This document shows, in pieces, positions 44,408-53,014 of a stretch of 64,000 bases of DNA (the first letter of the stretch is position 1; every line of letters starts with the position of its first letter). The notes beneath the pieces are model-generated. The model saw only the letters and a program-made list of their open reading frames with translations, was not told the origin of the DNA and did no database searches. The position numbers and the translations under genes are program-made. Origin of the DNA: CBDUQI01 sp965369325 (GTDB taxonomy: Bacteria > Pseudomonadota > Gammaproteobacteria > Steroidobacterales > JBCBZW01); NCBI GenBank assembly GCA_965369325.1, contig CBDUQI010000005.1, forward strand, positions 3,381-67,380. The letters run 5' to 3'.

Positions 44408-46246
44408 ATGCCCACCACTCGCTTGCTGCCGCGGTGGCACCACTTACACCACATCGCCTTGTTGCTCGGCGTGCTTGTCGGCCTCGGCGAAACCGCCGTT
44501 GCTGGCCCGAATGAGGGGGCCAGCGCGCAGCTTGATCAACTGTTTGAGCAAGCCTGGGAAGCCGACCTGCGCCACCATCCCGTGCGCGCCTCAAACCTGG
44601 GGGACAAGCGCTACAACACGCAATGGGCCGATCTGTCACTGCCCGCGCTGGCCGCACAACACACCCACAATCAAAAGGTGCTGGAAGCGCTGCGCGAGAT
44701 TGGACGGGATGCACTTCCTCCACCGCAACAGCTCAACTACGACCTGTTTGAACGCGAGTACATACGCCGTCTTGAGCGCTACCCACTGGACCTTCATTTG
44801 ATCCCGATGAACCAGCGCGGCGGCGTACAGACGGCGGACGAGTTGCTTGAGCGCCTGCGCTTTGAGCAGGCGCAGGATTACCGTGACTGGATCGCACGAC
44901 TGGAGGCGATGGGGACACGTATCGACCAAACCATCGCTCTGATGCGCACCGGCATCACCCGCGGACAGGTTCCTCCCGAGGTGGTCTTCAAACGCATCCC
45001 AGCGCAGATTGCCGCGCAGATTGTCTCCGCGCCCGACGCCAGCCCGTTTTATAAACCGTTCAAGGAATTCGCGGTGGCGCTGCCAGCGCAAGAGCAGACC
45101 CGCCTGCGCACGCGTGCGAAGCAAGCCATCTCAACAGTGGTGGTCCCCGCTTACCAGCGGCTGGCGCAATTCGTCGATGAGCACTACCTGCCAGCGTGCC
45201 GGCGCAGCGTCGGCCTCTCGGATACTCCCGGTGGCCGCACGGCGTACGAGACCTTGACCCGGCACTTCACCACTACCCAGTTGCATCCAGATGACATCCA
45301 CCAAATTGGGCTGGATGAGGTGGCGCGCATCCGTGCTCAGATGCGCCAGATCATCGAGCAACTGGCCTTTGACGGGGATTTCGCGCAGTTTCTGCAGTTC
45401 CTGCGCACCGATCCGCAGTTCTATTTTGACAACCCTGAGGACCTACTGACCGCGTACCGCGCCACCGCCAAGCGCATCGATCCGGCGTTGGTGGAGCTGT
45501 TCGCGCGGCTGCCACGCACCCCGTACGGCGTGCGCCCCATTCCGGCGAACATCGCCCCGGACACAACGACCGCGTATTACATGCGCCCCGCGGCCGATGG
45601 CACCCGCCCCGGGTATTACTACGTGAACCTGCACCTACCCGAAGTCAGGCCCAAATACGAAATTGAAGTACTAACGGTGCACGAAGCCATGCCGGGCCAC
45701 CACCTGCAGATTGCCTTGTCGCAGGAGCTTGGCGAGCTGCCGGCATTCCGCCGCTACCTGGGCTTTACCGCGTTCGTAGAAGGCTGGGCCCTGTATTCGG
45801 AAAGCCTAGGCGAGGCGTTGGGACTGTATCGCGATCCGTACTCAAAGTTCGGACAACTTACCTATGAAATGTGGCGTGCGGTACGGCTGGTGGTCGACAC
45901 CGGGCTGCACTACAAAAACTGGACCCGCCAGCGGGCGATTGACTACTTTGCCGCCAACACGGCCAAAACCCAGCACGATATCGTGAACGAAATCGACCGC
46001 TATATCGCCTGGCCTGGACAAGCGTTGGCCTACAAAATCGGCGAGCTAAAAATTAAGGAGTTGAGAGCCCGCGCGCAGAGCACGCTTGGGCAGCACTTTG
46101 ACGTACGCATGTTTCACGAAGCCGTGCTTGGTGCGGGCGCCATCCCGCTGGACGTGCTGGAAGCTAACGTCGATCACTGGATACATACGCAGCAACAGGA
46201 ACACCTCATGAAAGCGGAGCGAGCCCATGGCCGAGACGGCGAATGA
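44408..46246 (+). CDS. Exported DUF885-family protein (putative metallopeptidase-like)
   Basis: 612 residues with a signal peptide (hydrophobic core about 15-28, cleavage near AVAG). The DUF885 signature, a zinc-metalloprotease-like HEAMPGHHLQIAL, lies near residue 425, followed by FVEGWALYSESLGE. The family is large and mostly uncharacterised; the motif resembles the HExxH of zincin-type peptidases in spirit but reads HEAMPGHH. A periplasmic peptidase role is likely but unproved. Its stop lies 20 bases inside the next gene, phhB. Confidence 0.85.
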   Translation: MPTTRLLPRWHHLHHIALLLGVLVGLGETAVAGPNEGASAQLDQLFEQAWEADLRHHPVRASNLGDKRYNTQWADLSLPALAAQHTHNQKVLEALREIGRDALPPPQQLNYDLFEREYIRRLERYPLDLHLIPMNQRGGVQTADELLERLRFEQAQDYRDWIARLEAMGTRIDQTIALMRTGITRGQVPPEVVFKRIPAQIAAQIVSAPDASPFYKPFKEFAVALPAQEQTRLRTRAKQAISTVVVPAYQRLAQFVDEHYLPACRRSVGLSDTPGGRTAYETLTRHFTTTQLHPDDIHQIGLDEVARIRAQMRQIIEQLAFDGDFAQFLQFLRTDPQFYFDNPEDLLTAYRATAKRIDPALVELFARLPRTPYGVRPIPANIAPDTTTAYYMRPAADGTRPGYYYVNLHLPEVRPKYEIEVLTVHEAMPGHHLQIALSQELGELPAFRRYLGFTAFVEGWALYSESLGEALGLYRDPYSKFGQLTYEMWRAVRLVVDTGLHYKNWTRQRAIDYFAANTAKTQHDIVNEIDRYIAWPGQALAYKIGELKIKELRARAQSTLGQHFDVRMFHEAVLGAGAIPLDVLEANVDHWIHTQQQEHLMKAERAHGRDGE

Positions 46247-46574
46247 TCTGATCGACAAACGCTGCCTCCCCTGCGAAGGGGAAGTGAATATCCTGCATCC
46301 GGACAGTGCCACTGAGCTGATGGGCGCGTTGCACGAAAAATGGGCCATGAGCGAGGATGGCAAATACATCGCGCGTAACTTCTGGTTCAAGAATTTTACC
46401 GACACCATGGGTTTTGCGAACGCCGTCGCGTGGATCGCGCACACCGAATCGCATCACCCGGGGATGCAGATCGGTTACCGTAATTGCCTGATCACCTACA
46501 CCACCACGGCGCTGGGCGGGCTGTCGGAAAACGACTTCATCTGCGCGGCCAAGATTGACCGCCTACTGCCGTAG
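46227..46574 (+). CDS. phhB: Pterin-4a-carbinolamine dehydratase
   Basis: 115 residues with the family core HTESHHPGMQIGYRNCLITY and GGLSENDF, where the His residues form the active site. It dehydrates 4a-hydroxytetrahydrobiopterin formed by aromatic amino-acid hydroxylases, and in other bacteria also acts as a coactivator. No phenylalanine hydroxylase gene is in the window. It overlaps the end of the DUF885 gene by 20 bases, which suggests coupling. Confidence 0.92.
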   Translation: MAETANDLIDKRCLPCEGEVNILHPDSATELMGALHEKWAMSEDGKYIARNFWFKNFTDTMGFANAVAWIAHTESHHPGMQIGYRNCLITYTTTALGGLSENDFICAAKIDRLLP

Positions 46575-46652
46575 CCAACACATCGGCCTTTCCACATACA
46601 CGGCGACTGGGTATCCTTGGCGGCCCGCGCCCATCGGCTGATTGAAACCTGC

Positions 46653-47519
46653 ATGCGACTGACACCAGAACAATTTCGCGCCCGCGACAACAAAGCCATC
46701 ACGCTGCTTGGCATGTCGGGCGTAGGCAAGACACGTATTTCGGCCTTGCTCAACCGTAACCAGTGGTTCCACTATTCCGGCGACTACCGCATTGGTACGC
46801 GCTATCTGGATGAGGCCATTTTGGATAACATAAAACTGCAGGCCATGCAGGTACCGTTGCTGGCCGATCTGTTGCGCAGCGACTCTATCCATATCCAGAA
46901 CAATATCTCGTTCAACAACCTCACGCCCCTGTCCAGCTTCTTAGGGATGCTGGGCGATCCGCAACGCGGCGGGCTGGCACTGGAGGAGTTCAAGCGACGG
47001 CAAGCATTGCACCGGTCCGGCGAGATCGCGGCGATGAAAGATGTGCCTGCGTTTATTGAGCGCGCGAGGCGCATCTACGGTTATCCCAACTTCATCAACG
47101 ATGCCGGTGGCAGTCTGTGCGAGCTGGACGATGAGAGCGTGCTTGAGACGCTGGCCGAACACACCATCATCATCTACATTCGCGCCACTGCCGAAGACGA
47201 GGCTGCGCTGATCAGCCGGGCCGAGGTCAGGCCCAAACCGATGTTCTATCGGGCGGACTTTCTGGACACCCACCTGGCGCAGTACATGCAAGCACAGGCA
47301 CACGAGTATGTGGCCGACGTCGACCCCAAAGCGTTCGTCCGCTGGATATTTCCTATTCTATTCCGCGCCCGTGTGCCGCGCTACGAAGCCATTGCCAAGC
47401 GCTACGGCTACACCATCTCCACCCGGGAGCTGGCGCAGGTGCACAGCGGCGAACAGTTGCTGGGGCTGATCGGGCAGGCGCTAGCCGGCAACACCGGTCA
47501 ACGATTGAGCGCAGGCTGA
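46653..47519 (+). CDS. P-loop ATPase/kinase-like protein of unknown function, paired with metA
   Basis: About 288 residues from the ATG at 46653 (MRLTPEQFRAR); a TTG at 46617 is less likely. A clear Walker A (LLGMSGVGKTRISALL) sits near residue 17-32. Further on are NNISFNNLTPLSSFLGML and NDAGGSLCELDD, and a strand TIIIYIRAT that resembles the core of nucleotide kinases. I do not recognise a named family. Its stop overlaps the metA start by one base (TGATG), so the two are translationally coupled, which suggests a role linked to homoserine or methionine metabolism. Confidence 0.7.
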   Translation: MRLTPEQFRARDNKAITLLGMSGVGKTRISALLNRNQWFHYSGDYRIGTRYLDEAILDNIKLQAMQVPLLADLLRSDSIHIQNNISFNNLTPLSSFLGMLGDPQRGGLALEEFKRRQALHRSGEIAAMKDVPAFIERARRIYGYPNFINDAGGSLCELDDESVLETLAEHTIIIYIRATAEDEAALISRAEVRPKPMFYRADFLDTHLAQYMQAQAHEYVADVDPKAFVRWIFPILFRARVPRYEAIAKRYGYTISTRELAQVHSGEQLLGLIGQALAGNTGQRLSAG

Positions 47520-48625
47520 TGCCGCTGGTCGCCCACAACACGCTGCCCGCCTTCTCTCGCTTGCGCCAAGAAGGCGCCAATGTGCTCGACGCCGACGACG
47601 CCCGACGCCAGGACATTCGCGAGCTGCATATCGGGCTGCTTAATATGATGCCGGATGCCGTACTTAGCGCCACTGAGCGGCAGTTCTTCCGGCTGGTGGG
47701 CGCCAGTAACCAGATTGCACAGATCTACATGCATCCCTTCTCCCTGCCAGAACTTAACCGGGGTGAGGCCGCCCGCGCGCATGTTGAGCGCTACTACGAG
47801 CCGTTTGAGCAACTTCGTGCCGACGGCCTCGATGCATTGATCATCACCGGCGCAAATGTGATTGGCGCCGATCTTAGTGAGGAGCCGTTTTGGCAACCGC
47901 TAATGCAGATCACTGACTGGGCGCTGCAACAAACCACCTCCGTACTTTGCTCCTGCCTCGCCACCCATTCGGTGGTGCAGTTTCGCCACGCACTGGCACG
48001 TCAGCCGCTGGGCTTTAAGCGTTGGGGGGTGTATGAGCACCGCCTCGTGCAGCGGGATCATCCGCTGGTGGAGGGCGTGAATACACGGTTTGATGTGCCG
48101 CACTCGCGTTACAACGACGTGAGTGCCGAGCAGATGAGGCAGGCCGGACTACAGGTGCTTGCCCAAAGCGAGGAGGCCGGCGTGCACTTGGCCACCAGCG
48201 CCGACGGAATACGCACAGTATTTATGCAAGGCCACCCGGAGTACGACGACTTCAGTCTGCTCAAAGAATACAAGCGCGAGGTCGATAACTGGTACCACGG
48301 GCGACGCCCGGACTATCCGCCTTTTCCGCAGCACTACCTAAACGCGCGCTTACAGGCGATTTTAAACGAGCACCGGACACAGGTTATCGCCCACCAGCGC
48401 AGCGGACATGACGCGCCCGCCTTCCCCGAGGCCACCATCATGAAAGCACTGGACAACACCTGGACCGACACCGGCAAGGCCATCATCAACAACTGGATAG
48501 GTTTGGTGTATCGGGTCACCGATGTGGACCGGCACACCCCATTCATGCCGGGAGTATCCGCGGATGACCCGATTGGTCTGCTCGCCAACCGGCAATCAGC
48601 TGGCGATAAAACGGCGGTATCTTAA
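47519..48625 (+). CDS. metA: MetA-family homoserine O-acyltransferase
   Basis: 368 residues, longer than E. coli MetA (309). The HTS core shows HIGLLNMMPDAVLSATERQF, IITGANV and the His-x-Glu pair H239/E241 in MQGHPEYDD, which corresponds to the E. coli H235/E237. The nucleophile region reads VLCSCLATHS (C144 and C146) rather than the usual C-W-G-A-Q, so the oxyanion surroundings differ. It acylates L-homoserine with succinyl- or acetyl-CoA as the first step of methionine synthesis; which acyl group is used is open. Its end meets the DUF3604 gene tail to tail with a four-base overlap. Confidence 0.85.
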   Translation: MPLVAHNTLPAFSRLRQEGANVLDADDARRQDIRELHIGLLNMMPDAVLSATERQFFRLVGASNQIAQIYMHPFSLPELNRGEAARAHVERYYEPFEQLRADGLDALIITGANVIGADLSEEPFWQPLMQITDWALQQTTSVLCSCLATHSVVQFRHALARQPLGFKRWGVYEHRLVQRDHPLVEGVNTRFDVPHSRYNDVSAEQMRQAGLQVLAQSEEAGVHLATSADGIRTVFMQGHPEYDDFSLLKEYKREVDNWYHGRRPDYPPFPQHYLNARLQAILNEHRTQVIAHQRSGHDAPAFPEATIMKALDNTWTDTGKAIINNWIGLVYRVTDVDRHTPFMPGVSADDPIGLLANRQSAGDKTAVS

Positions 48626-50424
48626 GGGTCGATCCAGATGGGCGAACTCCACGCGCGCTCCTGAATCTGCTCCGGCAACGAGCCATCGCAGCAACGCTCG
48701 TAACCCTGCTCGATGCCGTCAGGGTCTGAGCAGTCGACAGCCCCAGCGGCGCAGTCATGGGTACTCCAGCGATCCACCGGCGCCTCTAACAGACGCGTGT
48801 AGTACACCGAGGCCTGACCGCTCTCGTAGCTTTTGTCTTCCCACAGCACGCAACCCTGGCCTACGCCCTCACTCTGCGGGGCACGGAAAATCGTCACCAC
48901 CGATTCATCGGTACTGCCGTCGCTATTGAGCCATGCCTTAATCACCTGCACTTCGAGGATGCCCGCACTGGCCGGATCTCGCTGCATGCTGACCAGAAAT
49001 TTCGGGTACTGCGCCCGTTGCCCAGACATAATGCCGCCCATCGCTGTGCCTTCGGCGTATCCCAGCGCAGCCATATTGGCCGTGCAATCGGACAGGGTGT
49101 AGTGCCAGCCACCGAAAAACCGCAGTAGCGGGCGGGTACCGCTGGTCGCGTAGACCTCGCGCCGCGCCAACGCATCGAAAATCTCCTCCCGTGTGTTCTG
49201 ACGCGCCCACACTGCGGTTAGCCCGCCCGGGTTTAGCGAGCCGCGCTGGAGGCGCTTTCTCGGCGTCGGATCCTGTGTGCCGGTGTGCCCCAGCCAACTG
49301 CCCTCATCGGTATTCCCACCCAACCCGGAATGGGCATCGGTCCCGGCCGTTAGGCCGAAACGGAACGGATTGACGCCCAGTTCGCTCTGCAGGCGCATCC
49401 CCTCGCGAAGGCCGAAGCGCGCAAACGAGCCGGCGGGCACAGCACCATCTGCGTCCTGCATCTGTTCGGTCTCCAGCAGCTCAAATCCGCAGTTCGAATC
49501 GTTGGGCGCCGCAAAGTCCGGGTGACACTCAGAGGCCCCCTTGTGCTGGAATATTTCTACCAGGCTTTCGAACCGTCCCTGGCGTATCAGGCTCTCGGTG
49601 GAGATCGCGAGGCCAGTCATCTCGCGGGTGGAGAAGGCGTAGCCACGGCTGGTGTTCAATTGGTGCGGGATAGACAGCAGCTGGCAATCGCGGCCAGGCA
49701 CGCATCTAGCATCCAGCGCCGCCCACAGAGCGCCAAGGGTGGGCGCCTGATACGCACTAACCGGTCTGGCGACCTCATCGCTGCGAAAAATAATATTGCG
49801 ATGTCGGCGGGTGGCATCCTCCCGTTCATCCGTCGCGATCTGGCCCTGCGCGTCGTTCTCGCCGCCCACCAGCCCGGCACCTGGGACACGCGAATCCAAG
49901 CTGTATTCGTAACCGATCAGGGTAGTGAACTCACAGGCGTCATTGTTCAGGACTGCGGCTTTGCGGACACGCGCCCACATATTGTCGGCCTGCTCTGCGC
50001 ACAGCTGCGGATCCAGCACGGGCTCGTCGTTCTTACACAGCGTGTTCGCGGGGACCAGATCGCCTGCGCGCATCGCCTCGCAAGCGGCGCTGTCGAACCC
50101 GGGCGAGCCCGGCGTCGAACACAGATTTACTTCACCCAGATACTCGCTGTGATCTGTGACCGCCAAAAAATCCAGCCGGTTTCGCCCCTCGACATAGGCA
50201 TCGTCAGGGGTCGCGTCGACGCCCAGGCCCAGGGCATCCTGCGAAAACGCGGTGTGCACATGCAGCTCGCCCCAATACGCATTACGTGTTTCCAGGAAGT
50301 CCGCGCATCGGGTCGGTGGATCAACCCAGGCGTCCGCCTGCGGCAGATCCAATGCCTGATCCTGAGCGGCGGCGTTGAACGCCAGCGCGCCAACAAAGAC
50401 GAGCGAGATGATTATTCTTGTCAT
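48622..50424 (-). CDS. Exported DUF3604-family protein
   Basis: 600 residues with a signal peptide (MTRIIISLVFVGALAFNAAA, cleaved before QDQ). The DUF3604 region begins ELHVHTAFSQDALG (about residue 53), a PHP-like metal-binding start, and continues with FLAVTDHSEYLGEV and GTDAHSGLGGNTDEGSWLGH. Several His/Asp clusters suggest a metal-dependent hydrolase or phosphoesterase. The family function is unknown. A parvulin-type gene lies just upstream on the same strand; these two families often occur together. Confidence 0.88.
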   Translation of the reverse strand: MTRIIISLVFVGALAFNAAAQDQALDLPQADAWVDPPTRCADFLETRNAYWGELHVHTAFSQDALGLGVDATPDDAYVEGRNRLDFLAVTDHSEYLGEVNLCSTPGSPGFDSAACEAMRAGDLVPANTLCKNDEPVLDPQLCAEQADNMWARVRKAAVLNNDACEFTTLIGYEYSLDSRVPGAGLVGGENDAQGQIATDEREDATRRHRNIIFRSDEVARPVSAYQAPTLGALWAALDARCVPGRDCQLLSIPHQLNTSRGYAFSTREMTGLAISTESLIRQGRFESLVEIFQHKGASECHPDFAAPNDSNCGFELLETEQMQDADGAVPAGSFARFGLREGMRLQSELGVNPFRFGLTAGTDAHSGLGGNTDEGSWLGHTGTQDPTPRKRLQRGSLNPGGLTAVWARQNTREEIFDALARREVYATSGTRPLLRFFGGWHYTLSDCTANMAALGYAEGTAMGGIMSGQRAQYPKFLVSMQRDPASAGILEVQVIKAWLNSDGSTDESVVTIFRAPQSEGVGQGCVLWEDKSYESGQASVYYTRLLEAPVDRWSTHDCAAGAVDCSDPDGIEQGYERCCDGSLPEQIQERAWSSPIWIDP

Positions 50425-50560
50425 TCCTCAGCCTTCAGGTTTGTTGTTGTTGCCGCGGGCGTGCGCTCACGTGCGGCTCTATCATCATGCGACAGCTGGG
50501 CCGCCGTCTCAAGCATCGCGCACCTGACGCGGGCGCGCTGCGGTGCGGCAGGCACGCTCG

Positions 50561-51451
50561 CTAGGGCGCTCTCGCTGCCGCTTTATTCCACGATGGGTGG
50601 TCCACCTCTATCCGATATCGTTGGCGCAGTTCTTCCATCGCAGCCTGGGTCGCCAGGCCCTGGCGCTCGCGCTGAATCTGCGCGGCCACTTTGTCACGCA
50701 CCTGCACCAGCGGCAACGGTTGCGCGGGCTGGTGTTTATGCACCCACAGCAGGTGTGCGCCAAAAACACTCGCCACCGGACCGGACCACTGCCCCTCGGG
50801 TTGGGCGACAATATGCGCGGCCAGGGCGGGATCGAACGTGCGGGCGATCTGTGCGTGCGTCAGTCCGGCAAAGTGTTGGCCGGAGAAAAACGCATCGCCA
50901 TACTCAACCGGCTGCCCCGGCTGCGGGCGCCAGCCAGCAATCTGGCCGAACAGGTCCTTCGCCATTTGGGTCGTGGCCGCCTGATGCCGGTCACGGCTGA
51001 CAAACACATGCGAAAAATCCACCCGACTAGCGCGCATGTATGCCTGAAGGTGCTGCTCGTAGTACGCCTGAATTTCGCTCTGCTTCGGCGGTGCGGCCGG
51101 TGTGGTGTACTCCAGTAGGAATTGCATCTTTTGCGCCATTCGGCGCTTGACCACCAGATCGTCCACATCCAGTCCCAGGCGAAGCGCCTCGCGGTACAGC
51201 AATTCGGTCTGCAGATGTTGCTCTATCTGCCCCTGCAGCTGCACCGGCGTCGGTGCCGCACCCATAGTGTTTTCCCATTCCCGCGCAAGCCCACTCACCC
51301 CCTCAGCGGTGAGCACGATGGACTGTTGCGAGGTACGTAGTGGTGGGCCGCCCCAGCGCCCGCCAGCGCCACCATCAGCGGCGTAGTATCCGGCGTACAA
51401 CACCCCGCCAGCCAGCAATAGTTGCACAAGCGGTTCACGGAACCAGGACAT
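50561..51451 (-). CDS. Membrane-anchored parvulin-like peptidyl-prolyl isomerase
   Basis: 296 residues with one N-terminal membrane helix (LVQLLLAGGVLYAGYYAA, about 8-25). A helical SurA/PpiD-like N-terminal region and a C-terminal rotamase-type domain follow (RVDFSHVFVSRDR, then FARTFDPALAAHIVAQPEG-like segment and FGAHLLWVHKH). It probably faces the periplasm and assists folding of exported proteins. It is upstream of the DUF3604 gene on the same strand, with a 136-base gap that shows nothing else. Confidence 0.8.
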   Translation of the reverse strand: MSWFREPLVQLLLAGGVLYAGYYAADGGAGGRWGGPPLRTSQQSIVLTAEGVSGLAREWENTMGAAPTPVQLQGQIEQHLQTELLYREALRLGLDVDDLVVKRRMAQKMQFLLEYTTPAAPPKQSEIQAYYEQHLQAYMRASRVDFSHVFVSRDRHQAATTQMAKDLFGQIAGWRPQPGQPVEYGDAFFSGQHFAGLTHAQIARTFDPALAAHIVAQPEGQWSGPVASVFGAHLLWVHKHQPAQPLPLVQVRDKVAAQIQRERQGLATQAAMEELRQRYRIEVDHPSWNKAAARAP

Positions 51452-51631
51452 CGACCTTTCCGGTAACTAGGTTGCCAGCATACTACCCCAAGCACTTTGC
51501 CAGCGCCGAGGAGCTATCGGCCTAAAACGCAGTCGATTCACAAACTCACGCCACGTATAATGATGACTCCTCGCGCTTGCTGGCCCCAGTGGCTCTCATG
51601 TGCGCACGGTTTTCGCTCACGGATTTCATTG

Positions 51632-52219
51632 ATGTCAAACCGCACCAGTCACCTACCGCCACTCACCGGCCCGGCGCATGTTGTGCGCGAGTTGCGTTAT
51701 CACGAGGCCTCACGGCAACTGTTCGCGGTGATCTTCGTGATCATCGTCGCCATTGTGGGCACGCCCGCCAACCCAGCGCTGTTCTATGCCGGAGCCGCAC
51801 TTGCCTTGTTGGGCATGCTGATTCGCCTGTGGGCATCCGGGCACGTCAAAAAGAACAAGATTCTTGCTACCGACGGCCCCTACGCGTGGGTGCGCCATCC
51901 ACTGTATGTGGGCAACATCCTGCTGCTGGTCGGATTCAGCCTGGCCTGCGGATTGTGGTGGAGTGCGCCGCTGTTTGTTGCCTTAATCGCTTTTTACTAT
52001 CCCACGGCGATTTCTTACGAAGATTACAAACTGCACCGGATCTTTGGTGAACAGTGGGAAAACTGGCGCCGTACTACTCGGGCGCTGATTCCCACTCTGC
52101 CGGAACGTAAAGGCGGCCTGGGCAACTGGTCCCTGCGCCAAAGTCTTGTTGGCAACGGGGAGCCGTTAATCGTCGCACTGGTAATCTATTGTCTTTACCA
52201 TCTGCACACGCAGCTCTAA
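51632..52219 (+). CDS. Isoprenylcysteine carboxyl methyltransferase-like membrane protein
   Basis: About 195 residues from the ATG at 51632 (MSNRTSHLPPLTG); the frame is open further upstream without homology. Several membrane helices (FAVIFVIIVAIVG, ALALLGMLIRLWA, ILLLVGFSLACGLWW) surround the ICMT signature GPYAWVRHPLYVGN and the C-terminal EDYKLHRIFGEQWENWRR. Bacterial members methylate lipids or quinone-like small molecules with SAM; the substrate is unknown. It is divergent from the parvulin gene. Confidence 0.85.
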   Translation: MSNRTSHLPPLTGPAHVVRELRYHEASRQLFAVIFVIIVAIVGTPANPALFYAGAALALLGMLIRLWASGHVKKNKILATDGPYAWVRHPLYVGNILLLVGFSLACGLWWSAPLFVALIAFYYPTAISYEDYKLHRIFGEQWENWRRTTRALIPTLPERKGGLGNWSLRQSLVGNGEPLIVALVIYCLYHLHTQL

Positions 52220-52303
52220 CGGCTAACCCCGGCGACGAATCGCTGCCGCCGCCAGTGTGCCGGCGCGCTCGGCGAACATCGCGGTTGGAACAGGTGCCAT
52301 CCA

Positions 52304-52987
52304 ATGGCTGGTAACCACGCGCCGCTGGTGGCGCCAACCCTCGCGCAAATCACGGCCGCACTGGCTGAGCTGAACGGCCCGCTGGCCAGCGGCTACCAGG
52401 CACATGTCTATCAAATTAACGTCAACGGGCACCCCTACATCATCAAGCAGGCCGCGGCTGGTCTGCTGGGGATCGTGCACCGCTACATGCTAAGGCGCGA
52501 AGCACACGCCTACGCCCATGCGCACGATGTCGCCGGCGTCCCTGAGTGCTACGGGCTGGTCGACGGGCGTTTTCTGGTGCTGGAATTCATTGATGGCCAT
52601 ACGCTGAGTGAGCAACGCGAATTCGAGGACCCCGAAGCTTTCTTTGGCGAACTGCGGCGTACCATCGAGCAGTTGCATGCCCGCGATCTCGCTCACGGCG
52701 ATCTAAAAAAACGCGAAAACGTGATGATCAACAAGGCGGGGCACCCGTACGTGATCGATTTTGGCGTCGCCACTGTGCGCGCGCGCGGTTGGCACCCAAT
52801 CAATCACCTTGTACACGACACGCTGCGCCGCTACGACATTAACGCCTTGCACAAGCACCTGTATCGTGCCGGCGAAGGCCGACTGGTGCCCGCCGAGGAA
52901 AGCGTCAGGTTTGGCCAGACGCCAATTGAACGCTGCTCGCGGGCTATTCGTCCGTACTACGCCAAACTGCGCCAGCTGCTGCGCTAG
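52304..52987 (+). CDS. Small protein-kinase-like protein (RIO/KdkA-like)
   Basis: 227 residues with a compact kinase fold. An ATP-site Lys lies in YIIKQAAAG, the hinge is LVLEFIDG, the catalytic loop is LAHGDLKKRENVMI (HGD and Asn), and the metal motif is VIDFGVAT. The short length and HGDL loop resemble RIO, Bud32 or lipopolysaccharide core kinases (KdkA/WaaP) rather than Hanks-type kinases. Protein, lipid-A core sugar or small-molecule substrates are all possible. It is followed convergently by the alkyl-DHAP-synthase-like gene. Confidence 0.8.
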   Translation: MAGNHAPLVAPTLAQITAALAELNGPLASGYQAHVYQINVNGHPYIIKQAAAGLLGIVHRYMLRREAHAYAHAHDVAGVPECYGLVDGRFLVLEFIDGHTLSEQREFEDPEAFFGELRRTIEQLHARDLAHGDLKKRENVMINKAGHPYVIDFGVATVRARGWHPINHLVHDTLRRYDINALHKHLYRAGEGRLVPAEESVRFGQTPIERCSRAIRPYYAKLRQLLR

Positions 52988-53014
52988 TCCGCTGACGACC
53001 CGGCGGTCGGGTTG

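Noticed and set aside
49522..51000. A 492-residue plus-strand frame opposite DUF3604 and the parvulin gene
   Set aside because: It spans two genes and their gap on the other strand, has no domain motif and no plausible start signal.
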